64,000 nucleotides of DNA from Mycolicibacterium gilvum (GCF_900454025.1 NZ_UGQM01000001.1:1302001-1366000), one strand, 5' to 3'; shown: positions 40,784 through 48,385, numbered from the stretch's first letter. Notes: generated by a model not told the origin, from the sequence alone. Program-made: numbers and translations.

Positions 40784-41344
40784 TCAGAGTACAGCTTGTA
40801 CAGGATCAAGCGTGATAGTCCGGAGGGGAGTTCCGTTGGGGAAGCCACTCGAGGGACTTGGAAGTAAGCCACTGCCCGACAGCCAAACCTTCAGTGTCGA
40901 AGTCACGGTGTAGGTGGTATTGCCAGTCCAGTTGGCGTCGGTGCGAAACTTCTGACTACCGAATAGCTGCGTGTACGGACTGCCGCCCAAATAACCTCTG
41001 GTGTAGCTCCCGCTCCACGATCTCGTTCCATTGGAAATCGTGACGAGCCACTCTAGGAACGGTGGCCCGTCGCATCTAACGCGGAGAGTTGCTTGGACCG
41101 CGTTGCGGTCATTATTGTCCTTCGTCTTAATCGGTGGATCAGGCTCGAAGTGATCGCAGTATGTTGGTTCCGCCATAATGGTTGGATAAGCGTTTGCGAT
41201 CGAAGTTGTTGCAGTTGCAAAGAGATTTGCGATAATTGCCGCACAGCCCGCGATAGTACAGACATACGGATTTTCATAAAAGCCCCCCAGTCCTTTATTG
41301 ACATGAATATTACCCACGACTGGGGCTTTGGAGTGGTGCGACAC
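40784..41344 (-). CDS. Unknown exported protein of the low-GC island
   Basis: Up to 186 residues, not recognised. Residues ~29-52 (CTIAGCAAIIANLFATATTS) look like the core of a signal peptide ending IANA. The mature part has cysteines in 'TYCDHFEPDPP' and 'VRCDGPPFLEW', then a Thr/Ser/Gly-rich beta-type region ('TGNTTYTVTSTLKVWLSGSG'). The start is doubtful: in frame only GTG 41344 or 41317 is available. A better-looking ATG (41279) with 'MKIRMS' is one frame off, as if a base had been lost or gained near 41262. Codon use and GC are unlike the rest of the window. Confidence 0.45.
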   Translation of the reverse strand: MSHHSKAPVVGNIHVNKGLGGFYENPYVCTIAGCAAIIANLFATATTSIANAYPTIMAEPTYCDHFEPDPPIKTKDNNDRNAVQATLRVRCDGPPFLEWLVTISNGTRSWSGSYTRGYLGGSPYTQLFGSQKFRTDANWTGNTTYTVTSTLKVWLSGSGLLPSPSSGFPNGTPLRTITLDPVQAVL

Positions 41345-41395
41345 ACCCGCGATGCATTTCTTGCTGAGAACATTGCCTAGCTAGCGTGGTTGTAA

Positions 41396-41614
41396 GTGCA
41401 AATACACGCTTCGTATTTGGGGTCCGCTGTCCCCGGCGCCCCTGGCATCGACATCGCCCAGAAGCCCCATCATGACGATTGGGAGGTCCTCGATGGCGAC
41501 GGGCCCTGGCGGGGGCACGGCCGGTGGGGCGGCGGCGGTTGGTATCCCGACGTCAATGCCTGCATCAGCGCGACCGGGCCCTACGGGTACGTCACCGGAT
41601 TTGTCTGGATCTGA
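41396..41614 (+). pseudogene. 3' remnant of a small exported-protein gene
   Basis: From about 41430 this frame encodes 'PGAPGIDIAQKPHHDDWEVL', then a Gly/Trp-rich stretch and 'YPDVNACISATGPYGYVTGF'. This has the look of the mature part of a short mycobacterial secreted protein. There is no signal peptide, no ribosome binding site and no credible start upstream; instead low-GC island sequence abuts it. The simplest reading is that the island replaced the 5' part of the gene. Confidence 0.45.
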
Positions 41615-41635
41615 CTGGTACCGCCACGTGGGTGC

Positions 41636-41887
41636 CTACCCTGGTTTGCCCGCGGGATCGATTGGCGTGTAGGAGAATTCGCCATCGATCTCGTTGCGCC
41701 ACGCGAGCCCCATGACGACCAGGTCGTCGGCCGCCGCGAGATGCTCTTCGGGAAGCTCGGCGCGGTGCGCGAGCACCTCCGCGGCAGCCAGATGACGTTG
41801 ATCGGTGCGGGAGTCCTCGGCGACCGCTGAGAGCCACCGCTGCCGAGCCGTGTCTTCGTTGTCCGTGTCCTCGGGTGCGTCGGTCAT
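41636..41887 (-). CDS. Small conserved acidic protein, unknown function
   Basis: This is an 83-residue soluble protein ('MTDAPEDTDNEDTARQRWL' to 'GEFSYTPIDPAGKPG') with helices and many acidic residues; no domain is recognised. ATG 41887 is preferred, since the frame upstream (to 41962) overlaps the aroG promoter and is basic and atypical. Its start region lies only ~30 bases from the -35 of the divergent leader promoter. Confidence 0.55.
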   Translation of the reverse strand: MTDAPEDTDNEDTARQRWLSAVAEDSRTDQRHLAAAEVLAHRAELPEEHLAAADDLVVMGLAWRNEIDGEFSYTPIDPAGKPG

Positions 41888-41918
41888 CTCCCCATTGTGC
41901 GCTCTCGCCGACCGCGGT

Positions 41919-41947
41919 TTGCTCCGTCGAGGCTCCCGGTATAGCCT
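41919..41947 (+). promoter_or_regulatory. Predicted promoter of the aroG leader
   Basis: TTGCTC (41919-41924), 17 bases, TAGCCT (41942-41947, a TANNNT -10). Transcription would start about 7 bases later, on the GTG at 41955. The transcript would be leaderless. Confidence 0.5.
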
Positions 41948-41954
41948 GTCCGGC

Positions 41955-42026
41955 GTGACCATCGGTGTGCGCGCCTATTGGCGCTTTATCGAGGCTCCGG
42001 GCGGAGCCGATAAAGCGCAGCGTTAA
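41955..42026 (+). CDS. Aromatic leader peptide upstream of DAHP synthase
   Basis: This 23-codon reading frame contains 'GVRAYWRFIEAPGGADKAQR'. Tyr, Trp and Phe codons fall within four positions, right where a hairpin begins. It starts with GTG at the predicted transcription start (no ribosome binding site, so leaderless) and ends in TAA, 106 bases before the DAHP synthase gene. Corynebacteria have an analogous attenuating peptide (AroR) ahead of aroF. The product is probably regulatory by its translation rather than as a peptide. Confidence 0.65.
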   Translation: MTIGVRAYWRFIEAPGGADKAQR

Positions 42027-42074
42027 GCGTCGCATCCACCCGGAGCCCAGGCAGTGACCATCAGGTCGCTGCCT
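41981..42074 (+). promoter_or_regulatory. Attenuator region of the DAHP synthase gene
   Basis: Hairpin A has 10 bp (41981-41990 with 42009-42018), a 2-base bulge and 6 bp (41993-41998 with 42003-42008), all inside the leader peptide frame. An alternative pairing, 41993-42001 with 42039-42047, is mutually exclusive with A. Hairpin B (42049-42059 with 42064-42074, one G-U pair) has a 4-base loop and is followed by TTCGTCATTC, terminator-like. A ribosome stalled at the Tyr-Trp-Phe codons would change which hairpin forms. Confidence 0.55.
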
Positions 42075-42132
42075 TTCGTCATTCAGGGCGCCGGACAACC
42101 ACGAGCGGTGCCCGTACCAGAAAGGCATCACC

Positions 42133-43188
42133 GTGACCCTGGCGCAGACCGCCACCTCGCAGGAGACCTCCGACCGCAGGATCCGGCGCTTCAGTGAGAT
42201 CCCCAGCCCGCACGACGTCCTCACGGAGTTCCCGCTGGGATCCCGTCGCGCCGAGCGGGTCGCGCGGGACCGCGAGGAGATCGCCGACATCCTCGCCGGC
42301 CGGGACGACCGCCTGCTCGTCGTCGTGGGGCCGTGCTCCGTCCACGACCCCGCCGCGGCGCTCGACTACGCGAGCCGGCTGGTGAAGGTCGCCGACGACC
42401 TCGGCGACCGGCTCAAGGTCGTGATGCGCGTGTACTTCGAGAAGCCGCGCACCACGACCGGGTGGAAAGGGCTGATCAACGACCCGGGGATGGACGGCAG
42501 CTTCGACGTGGCGCGCGGGCTGCGCACCGCCCGGCAACTGCTGCTCGACATCATCGACATCGGCCTGCCGGTCGGATGCGAGTTCCTGGAGCCCACCAGC
42601 CCGCAGTACATCGCCGACGCGGTCGCGTGGGGTGCGATCGGCGCCCGCACCACCGAATCCCAGGTGCACCGGCAGCTGGCGTCGGGCCTGTCGATGCCGG
42701 TCGGCTTCAAGAACGGCACGGACGGCAACATCCAGGTGGCCGTCGACGGCGTGAAAGCCGCTGCGGCACCGCATGTCTTCTTCGGCATGACCGACATGGG
42801 CCGCGGCGCGCTGGTGAGCACCACAGGCAACCAGGACTGCCACGTGATCCTGCGTGGAGGCACCGACGGACCGAACTGCGATGCGGCGTCGGTGACGGTC
42901 ACCGCGGAGAAACTGGTCACAGCGGGCCTGCCCGGACGGGTCGTGATCGATTGCAGCCATGCCAATTCCGGCAAGGACCACATCCGCCAGGTGCAGGTCG
43001 CCAAGGACGTCGCACAGTTGGTTCGCGACGGACTTCCGATCAGCGGCGTCATGCTGGAAAGCTTCCTGGTGGCCGGAGCGCAGGCGCCGGAAGCTCAGCC
43101 GCTGACCTACGGCCAGTCCGTGACGGACAAGTGCATGGATTGGGGTGCAACCGATCTAGTGCTGCGGGAGCTCGCAAACCACGGCTGA
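42133..43188 (+). CDS. Class I DAHP synthase (3-deoxy-7-phosphoheptulonate synthase)
   Basis: This 351-residue type I (AroFGH-like) enzyme condenses phosphoenolpyruvate and erythrose-4-phosphate as the first step of the shikimate pathway. Motifs are 'VVVGPCSVHDP', 'MRVYFEKPRTTTGWKG', 'GARTTESQVHRQLASGLSMP', 'GFKNGTDGN' and 'VIDCSHANSGKDH'. M. tuberculosis has only the unrelated class II AroG; rapid growers carry this type in addition. The ribosome binding site AGAAAGG lies 7 bases before the GTG. Control by the upstream leader peptide is likely. Confidence 0.93.
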   Translation: MTLAQTATSQETSDRRIRRFSEIPSPHDVLTEFPLGSRRAERVARDREEIADILAGRDDRLLVVVGPCSVHDPAAALDYASRLVKVADDLGDRLKVVMRVYFEKPRTTTGWKGLINDPGMDGSFDVARGLRTARQLLLDIIDIGLPVGCEFLEPTSPQYIADAVAWGAIGARTTESQVHRQLASGLSMPVGFKNGTDGNIQVAVDGVKAAAAPHVFFGMTDMGRGALVSTTGNQDCHVILRGGTDGPNCDAASVTVTAEKLVTAGLPGRVVIDCSHANSGKDHIRQVQVAKDVAQLVRDGLPISGVMLESFLVAGAQAPEAQPLTYGQSVTDKCMDWGATDLVLRELANHG

Positions 43189-43229
43189 TTCTCAGCTTTC
43201 GCGGCGCCGACCGGCAGTAGATTTCCAGC

Positions 43230-44180
43230 ATGAACAAGATCGCGCGCCCGCTGGCGCTGGCGGTCTCCGGCCTCGCCGCGCTGGGGATCGTGACGGCCTG
43301 CGCCGGGTCGTCGGGCCCGGCGCGGGAGGGCCCGGCCACCCAGACCGCGCCCGGCGGCAGCGCGGCGATGGATGCGGCCGGCCCGGCGCCGGAGTTCGGA
43401 CCTCCGCAGGCCCCACCGACGGTGGAGAAACGCGACGTGGTCAGGACCGCGGCGATGACGGTGATGGTCGCGGACCCGTCGAAGGCCGCCGACGAGGCCG
43501 CGGTGATCGCCGAACGTGCCCAGGGGCGGGTCGACAGCCGCACCGAGGATGCGGGCTCGGGCAGCGGTCGTGCGTCCACGACGGTGACGCTGCGCGTCCC
43601 TGTTGCCGAACTCGACGCAACCGTGCGCGAACTCAAGACGCTCGGCACCGTGGAGACCGCATCCACCACCGCCGAGGACGTCACCGCGCAGCGCGTCGAC
43701 CTGGACGCCCGGATCGAGGCGTTGCAGGTCTCGGTGGACCGGTTGCTCGCCATCATGAGAGATGCCCGCGACCCCGAGGCGCTGATCGCCGCCGAGGAGG
43801 CGCTGTCGCAGCGTCAGGCGGATCTCGACAGTCTGCGGGCACAACGCGACGCGCTCGGTGATCGCATCTCCTACAGCACCGTCGACGTCGCCTTCTTCGC
43901 CGAGCAGGTCGGCGGGCCGGCGCCGAAGAAGTACGAAGGCTTCTTCGGCCAGGTGCAGCGCGGGTGGGATGGACTGGTCGCCGTCGTCAGTGGCGCGGTT
44001 CTGCTGTTCGGTTTCCTGCTGCCGTGGCTGGGCGTGCTGGCGGTGGTCGGTGTCGTCATCTACGGGCTCATCCGATGGAGCCGGGCGCGCACCGCGCCGC
44101 CACCACCGGCCCCGGACCTCACGCCTCCAGACGAGCCCGCACCGCCGCCATCCGCCGAGCCAGCGTCTCCTCGTCGATGA
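43230..44180 (+). CDS. DUF4349 lipoprotein with C-terminal membrane helix
   Basis: This 316-residue protein has a lipoprotein signal (residues 1-24, 'GIVTAC'). A DUF4349 domain follows ('VVRTAAMTVMVADPSKAADEA' onward) with a central coiled-coil around 150-215 ('LDARIEALQVSVDRLLAIM'). A C-terminal transmembrane segment (~255-285) and a proline-rich tail end the protein. The cellular role is unknown. The final 62 bases overlap the 3' end of the convergent nitrile-hydratase accessory gene, an unusually long overlap. Confidence 0.8.
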   Translation: MNKIARPLALAVSGLAALGIVTACAGSSGPAREGPATQTAPGGSAAMDAAGPAPEFGPPQAPPTVEKRDVVRTAAMTVMVADPSKAADEAAVIAERAQGRVDSRTEDAGSGSGRASTTVTLRVPVAELDATVRELKTLGTVETASTTAEDVTAQRVDLDARIEALQVSVDRLLAIMRDARDPEALIAAEEALSQRQADLDSLRAQRDALGDRISYSTVDVAFFAEQVGGPAPKKYEGFFGQVQRGWDGLVAVVSGAVLLFGFLLPWLGVLAVVGVVIYGLIRWSRARTAPPPPAPDLTPPDEPAPPPSAEPASPRR

Positions 44181-44469
44181 CGCCGCGCGCCAGCAGCGAA
44201 TGGGCCAGCGCCACGAGCTGGTTCTCCGGGTAGGGCAGATCCGCGTACAGCGTGGCCGCCAACGCGTCCTCCTCGTCGCGGCGTTCCTTGAACGTCGGGA
44301 CGGCAGCGGTACACGACGCGTGATCGAGCGCGTCGCAGAATCCGTCGAGGCTGGTCTTCCACGGCGGCACCGGGTTCTCGACGCCGTACTTGGCCGCCAT
44401 CCGGGGCCACACCTGGTTGCGCTCGACGATGTGGTCGAGGGCGGCGACGCGATCGGGCGAGGACGTCAC
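44119..44469 (-). CDS. Nitrile hydratase accessory protein (P14K-like)
   Basis: This 116-residue protein resembles the N-terminal part of nitrile hydratase beta chains ('PPWKTSLDGFCDALDHASC', 'FKERRDEEDALAATLYADLP', 'PYPENQLVALAHSLLARGVI'). Such proteins act as metallochaperone or activator for the alpha chain (P14K, NhlE) or as the small third subunit in thiocyanate hydrolase and toyocamycin nitrile hydratase. The start is GTG 44469, overlapping the alpha-subunit stop as GTGA. It is the third gene of the operon. Confidence 0.7.
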   Translation of the reverse strand: MTSSPDRVAALDHIVERNQVWPRMAAKYGVENPVPPWKTSLDGFCDALDHASCTAAVPTFKERRDEEDALAATLYADLPYPENQLVALAHSLLARGVIDEETLARRMAAVRARLEA

Positions 44470-45164
44470 GGATGCACCGCCGGCCGGGTGTCGACGATGA
44501 CGTTCGTCGTGACGCCGGGCTTGGGTAGAGCGACGCCGATCAGGCAGTCCCGGGTGATGATCTCGGCCAGCTGTTCCTCGCTCCAGCCGTCGGTACCGGC
44601 GGGCCGCATCGGCATCACCATGTACCGGTGCTTCTGGTTGGAGTCCTGTACCCGCACGTCGACGCCCTCGGGCAGGGACAGGCCGAACTCCGAGAGGACC
44701 TGGCGGGGCCAGCGGACCATCCGGCGGCGGTAGTTCGGGGTGCGGTACCACTCGGGCGAGTTGCCCAGAATCGGCCGCGGATAGCACGAGCACAGCGCGC
44801 ACACGATCACGTTGTGCAGCGTGGGGGTGTCGGCGAGGATCTCGAAAGCGGTGAAGTCGCTGGGTGTCCCGAAGCCCGTCGGCTCCATCCAGTCGACACC
44901 GACCTCCTTGCTGGCCGTCATCGGCTCGGTGCGCGCGAGTTCTGCGAAGTCGGGGTCCAGCCACGCCCTGGCGACCAGTGTCGCGGCCGGCGTCGGGCCG
45001 ATCTGCTCGGCGTATTCGGTGAAGCGGCGGTGCTCCTCGGCGGTGAAGATGCCCTTCTCGATGCACAGTTCACGCAGCGCGATCTCCAGGACCTCGAAGT
45101 CGGTGATCTCGTCGACCATGGGCTTGACCGTCCGGTCGTGGTCGTGTTCATGATCGTGGGACAT
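44466..45164 (-). CDS. Nitrile hydratase / thiocyanate hydrolase-type alpha subunit
   Basis: This 232-residue metal-binding chain begins with a His/Asp-rich stretch (residues 2-10). The active-site claw is Cys122-Ala-Leu-Cys125-Ser126-Cys127 in 'VCALCSCYPRP', where two cysteines are normally oxidised and bind Co(III) or Fe(III). Known Co enzymes have CTLCSC and Fe enzymes CSLCSC; here the second position is Ala. 'GNSPEWYRTPNYRRRMVRWP' follows. The enzyme should hydrate a nitrile to an amide, or hydrolyse thiocyanate or a related compound; specificity is uncertain. Confidence 0.82.
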   Translation of the reverse strand: MSHDHEHDHDRTVKPMVDEITDFEVLEIALRELCIEKGIFTAEEHRRFTEYAEQIGPTPAATLVARAWLDPDFAELARTEPMTASKEVGVDWMEPTGFGTPSDFTAFEILADTPTLHNVIVCALCSCYPRPILGNSPEWYRTPNYRRRMVRWPRQVLSEFGLSLPEGVDVRVQDSNQKHRYMVMPMRPAGTDGWSEEQLAEIITRDCLIGVALPKPGVTTNVIVDTRPAVHP

Positions 45165-45189
45165 GTGACCTCCTGTCGCGCGATGCGTG

Positions 45190-46029
45190 TCAGTGCGCGG
45201 CTTCGAGCCAGCGCTGCGGGATCTCGGTCCGCAGGATGTCGGTCGACGGACCGGTGTAGCCGTGCCACAGGTCGGCCATCATGAACTTCACGATGTAGAA
45301 CCATTCCGGGGTGGCGTCGGGGCGGTCCCACGTTTCGTCCTCGGCGGCCGGGCTTTCATACGCGACGGTGTCGATCTCACCGACCGCGCCGCGGACGTAC
45401 TCCGGGGTGCGTGTGTAGAACAGCACGGGCAGCTCGCGGACGACCACGGCGTCTCCGACCGCGAACCGCGGTTCGCCGGCCCGTCCGGCATACACCTGCG
45501 GATCACCCTTGCCGACAGCGTGAAGGTGGTGGGCGTTGCGCCGGACATCGGCTCCATCGCCCACTGATTTCGGTTGCGCCTCAAGCTTTCTGCCGGCCAG
45601 ACCGTCGGGGTAGCGGGCAGCCACCTCGGCCATCCGTTCGGACAGTTCGGTGAGGCCGATGTGGTGTTTCTCCACCAGGACACGCGCGACGGACAACAAC
45701 CACCGCCCGTAGTAGGGCAGGCCCAGGTATTCGGCGCGTCCGACATCGACGTTTCCGATGCGCCGTCGTTCCTCCGACAGCCAGATCCCGCGCCAGGCGA
45801 GCACTTCGCAGATGACGTAGGTCATCTCTTCCCATTGCTCGTACTGCTTGTTCTCGTACTTCATCGGGGCGTCGGGCTCGCCGCCGACATCGTGAACGGG
45901 CTTGAGGTAAGCCGTGATTCGCGCGTGGTCGAGCAGGTCCGGGGTCGGAGCGTCGGGAAGCTCCGGAAACGCGGACTTCAATCGCGCGACCAGATCGAGT
46001 TGGGCTGCGCGTTCCGCCGCCGTGCTCAT
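45190..46029 (-). CDS. Nitrile hydratase / thiocyanate hydrolase-type beta subunit
   Basis: This 279-residue chain is longer than ordinary nitrile hydratase beta chains (~220-230). It has the diagnostic 'HDVGG' at 46-50, preceded by an N-terminal extension, then 'WEEMTYVICEVLAWRGIWLSEE' and 'LGLPYYGRWLLSVARVLVE'. The SH3-like C-terminal domain has 'GEPRFAVGDAVVVRELPVLF' and 'YIVKFMMADLWHG'. The length fits a fusion of the thiocyanate hydrolase beta and alpha pieces. It is first of the three-gene operon, with 25 bases before the alpha gene. Confidence 0.8.
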   Translation of the reverse strand: MSTAAERAAQLDLVARLKSAFPELPDAPTPDLLDHARITAYLKPVHDVGGEPDAPMKYENKQYEQWEEMTYVICEVLAWRGIWLSEERRRIGNVDVGRAEYLGLPYYGRWLLSVARVLVEKHHIGLTELSERMAEVAARYPDGLAGRKLEAQPKSVGDGADVRRNAHHLHAVGKGDPQVYAGRAGEPRFAVGDAVVVRELPVLFYTRTPEYVRGAVGEIDTVAYESPAAEDETWDRPDATPEWFYIVKFMMADLWHGYTGPSTDILRTEIPQRWLEAAH

Positions 46030-46104
46030 CCCACAGATTGTGTCACCCGCTGTCCGAGGACGGCGGGATTCGCCGGTATCCGTATCGAATTGGTGGGGAA
46101 TGCA

Positions 46105-46144
46105 AAGAACCCACCCCGATCGGCGACCTCCGGGGTGGGTTCTT
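46105..46144 (-). terminator. Terminator of whiB3
   Basis: A 14-bp perfect stem (46105-46118 with 46131-46144) and 12-base loop lie 10 bases beyond the whiB3 stop, on the minus strand. It separates whiB3 from the nitrile-hydratase operon. Confidence 0.85.
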
Positions 46145-46154
46145 CGAAGCAGTG

Positions 46155-46445
46155 TCAGGCGGTGCGGCGGATACCGCGCTTGAGCAGAAGCTCACGCTCG
46201 GATTCGCTGAGTCCGCCCCAGATGCCGTACGGCTCGCCGACGGCGAGTGCGTGGGAACGGCACTGCGCGATCACCGGGCAACGACGGCACATCTCTTTGG
46301 CGCGCATCTCACGCTGGGCGCGGGCGCGGCCGCGTTCGCCATCGGGATGGAAGAACATGGCCGAGTCGACACCGCGGCAAACGCCCTGCATCTGCCAATC
46401 CCAGATGTCGGCGTTCGGACCCGGAAGCTGTTGCGGCTGTGGCAT
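46155..46445 (-). CDS. whiB3: WhiB3, iron-sulfur redox-sensing regulator
   Basis: This 96-residue WhiB protein has cluster cysteines Cys23, Cys53, Cys56 and Cys62, the 'GIWGG' turn and a basic C-terminal 'LLLKRGIRRTA'. The start 'MPQPQQLPGPNADIWDWQ' and tail match M. tuberculosis WhiB3. That protein senses NO/O2 and redox state, controls polyketide lipids and virulence, and binds the housekeeping sigma factor. ATG 46445 is chosen by homology; the frame runs further upstream through non-coding leader. The 392 bases up to the divergent gene at 46838 contain no gene. They include a relatively AT-rich stretch (46560-46850) likely to hold its promoter and activator sites. Confidence 0.95.
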   Translation of the reverse strand: MPQPQQLPGPNADIWDWQMQGVCRGVDSAMFFHPDGERGRARAQREMRAKEMCRRCPVIAQCRSHALAVGEPYGIWGGLSESERELLLKRGIRRTA

Positions 46446-46837
46446 TGGAGAAACCTTTCCGTCAGACCCGGTGCGCATCACTGTGGAGCGTGAGTCGTGG
46501 AACAAATCCGAGCACAGTCGCCGATGACCACTCGTGCACACAACGTAGAAGGGCTTCCGATTTACCGTCAATAGCCCCGCGGTGTGCCGAACCACATATT
46601 GGCCGGTCGAGAATTTACATCACGTTCATCAAAGTGTCGTTTGCGCAACGGAACTGGTGATAGGTGCCGTGCGGGGCGACGACGGTGACCCGCTGTTTCG
46701 GGCGTGAACTCACAGAAATCGTTGACAAGGACCACTCTTTGTCCGCATGCCAGTTGATGTGGCGGTAACACGTGATGCGCCAACTGTTAACTAACGTGAT
46801 ATTCAAAACACGGCGGGATTGATACCGTCGCGGTCCG

Positions 46838-47656
46838 ATGGACACCACACCCGCGGTTTCGGCAAACGATCTGAGCAATGCCGCGTTCGGCGGCAACCCC
46901 GGGTTGTGGCCCCTTCCGCCGGCCTCCGGCGCGCACGACCTGTGGGTGCGGGCCGTCGCCGCGGGCGGTCAGGGCCGCTACGCGAGTGGGTTCGCCGATC
47001 TGGATCGGTTGGAGCGGTTGCCGCGGTCGGCAACCACGTCGTCCTTGGCGCTGAGTACCCGGGCGTCGTTCCTGCGTCAGCTCGGCTGGCACACCGTCGC
47101 GCGGGGGTGGGACGGGCGGGCAGCGGCCGTCGCCGCGGGATCGGCGGAGCCCGGTGCAGCGGACGCGGGCGCGGATGCCCTGATCGGCCTGGCCGCCGAC
47201 GCTCTCGGCGTCGGGAGGTTCGCCGCGTCGGCTCGGGCGCTGGAGGGCGCGGCGGAGTTGATCGGGGCCGCGGCGACGTCCCGGCCCGCCGTCCGCATGG
47301 GATGGGTGTCGGCGGAGCTGGCGATGTTCCGCGGCGACGGAACCACCGCCGTCGGTCACGCGCGGCGCGCGGTGGACCTGGCGGCGGGCTTCGGCTCGGT
47401 CCGGCACCGGGTCAAGTCGCATGTCGTTCTGGCCGCCGCGTTGTGCAGCAGCGGCGACCTCGACGCGGCGCGGCAGGAAGGAGACCTGGCGCTGGCCGAC
47501 GCGACCCGATTCGGTCTGGTGCCGCTGCAGTGGGCGGTTGCCTGTCTGCTCGCCGACATCGGGTCGCAGGCGTACCCGGCGGCCCGGATTCGGGCGGTTC
47601 GGGACGCCTCCGCCGAAGCCGTGACCAGATGGGGCGGCGTGTGGCGTCCGAGGTAA
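46838..47656 (+). CDS. Conserved helical-repeat protein (Rv3415c-like)
   Basis: This 272-residue Ala/Arg-rich protein is built of repeated helical hairpins ('GRYASGFADLDRLERLPR', 'ADALGVGRFAASARALEGAAELI', 'ALCSSGDLDAARQEGDLALADAT') that resemble TPR units. It has the size and position of Rv3415c, between whiB3 and sigD. There is no enzymatic motif or signal peptide. A protein-protein adaptor role is plausible but unproven. The start is ATG 46838. Confidence 0.65.
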   Translation: MDTTPAVSANDLSNAAFGGNPGLWPLPPASGAHDLWVRAVAAGGQGRYASGFADLDRLERLPRSATTSSLALSTRASFLRQLGWHTVARGWDGRAAAVAAGSAEPGAADAGADALIGLAADALGVGRFAASARALEGAAELIGAAATSRPAVRMGWVSAELAMFRGDGTTAVGHARRAVDLAAGFGSVRHRVKSHVVLAAALCSSGDLDAARQEGDLALADATRFGLVPLQWAVACLLADIGSQAYPAARIRAVRDASAEAVTRWGGVWRPR

Positions 47657-47764
47657 CCGGGTTGTGCCCCTCTCTGTCGTTATTGTTTAGCTGAGCCGGC
47701 GCCGCCTGGTACCGGCCCGATATCGACCAGATATCGCCTGACACGGCCACCTCCCGTCCGGGAC

Positions 47765-48385
47765 GTGACCCCCGACGTAACGCTGGAGACCCTGTTCACG
47801 ATGACAATTTCGGGAGAACGTCTCGATGCTGTCGTCGCTGAAGCGGTGGCAGGCGATCGGGGCGCACTCCGGGAGGTGCTGGAGACCATCCGCCCCCTCG
47901 TCGTCCGGTACTGCCGGGCGAGGGTGGGGACCGCGGAACGCAGTGGTCTTTCAGCTGATGACGTAGCTCAGGAGGTGTGCTTGGCCGCCATAACGGCGCT
48001 GCCACGTTACAGGGATCAGGGACGACCGTTTCTGGCCTTTGTGTACGGCATTGCAGCGCATAAGGTTGCTGACGCGCACCGGGCAGCTGGTCGCAACCGG
48101 GCCGATCCGATGGATGTGGTCCCGGAGCGACTCTCCGGTGAAGCCGGCCCCGAGCAGATGGCGATCGATTCCGAATCGTCGGCCCGGATGGCGACGCTGC
48201 TGAAGGTGTTGCCCGAGAAGCAGCGCGAGATCCTGATCCTGCGCGTCGTCGTCGGCATGAGCGCCGAAGAGACCGCGGAGGCGGTCGGCAGCACCGCCGG
48301 TGCCGTGCGCGTCGCCCAGCATCGGGCGCTGTCGCGGCTGAAGGCCGAGATCACTTCGACGGGGCAGGGGCGCGACTATGCCTGA
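47765..48385 (+). CDS. sigD: ECF-type RNA polymerase sigma factor SigD
   Basis: This ~206-residue sigma factor has region 2 ('IRPLVVRYCRARVG', 'DDVAQEVCLAAITALPRY', 'FVYGIAAHKVADAHR') and region 4 ('LPEKQREILILRVVVGMSAE', 'GSTAGAVRVAQHRALSRLK'). It is the SigD orthologue by sequence and by the following rsdA. SigD drives stationary-phase and starvation genes in M. tuberculosis. Start GTG 47765, or ATG 47801 ('MTISGERLDAVV'), which would be 12 residues shorter. It overlaps rsdA by 8 bases. Confidence 0.95.
   Translation: MTPDVTLETLFTMTISGERLDAVVAEAVAGDRGALREVLETIRPLVVRYCRARVGTAERSGLSADDVAQEVCLAAITALPRYRDQGRPFLAFVYGIAAHKVADAHRAAGRNRADPMDVVPERLSGEAGPEQMAIDSESSARMATLLKVLPEKQREILILRVVVGMSAEETAEAVGSTAGAVRVAQHRALSRLKAEITSTGQGRDYA

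Noticed and set aside
41805..42026. Longer 73-codon frame ending at the aroG leader
   Set aside because: Its first part overlaps the start of the convergent-side gene and the predicted promoter. Only the last 23 codons lie downstream of the predicted transcription start.
46155..46595. WhiB3 with a 50-residue N-terminal extension
   Set aside because: The extension does not resemble WhiB proteins; the start at 46445 matches the known WhiB3 N-terminus exactly in pattern.
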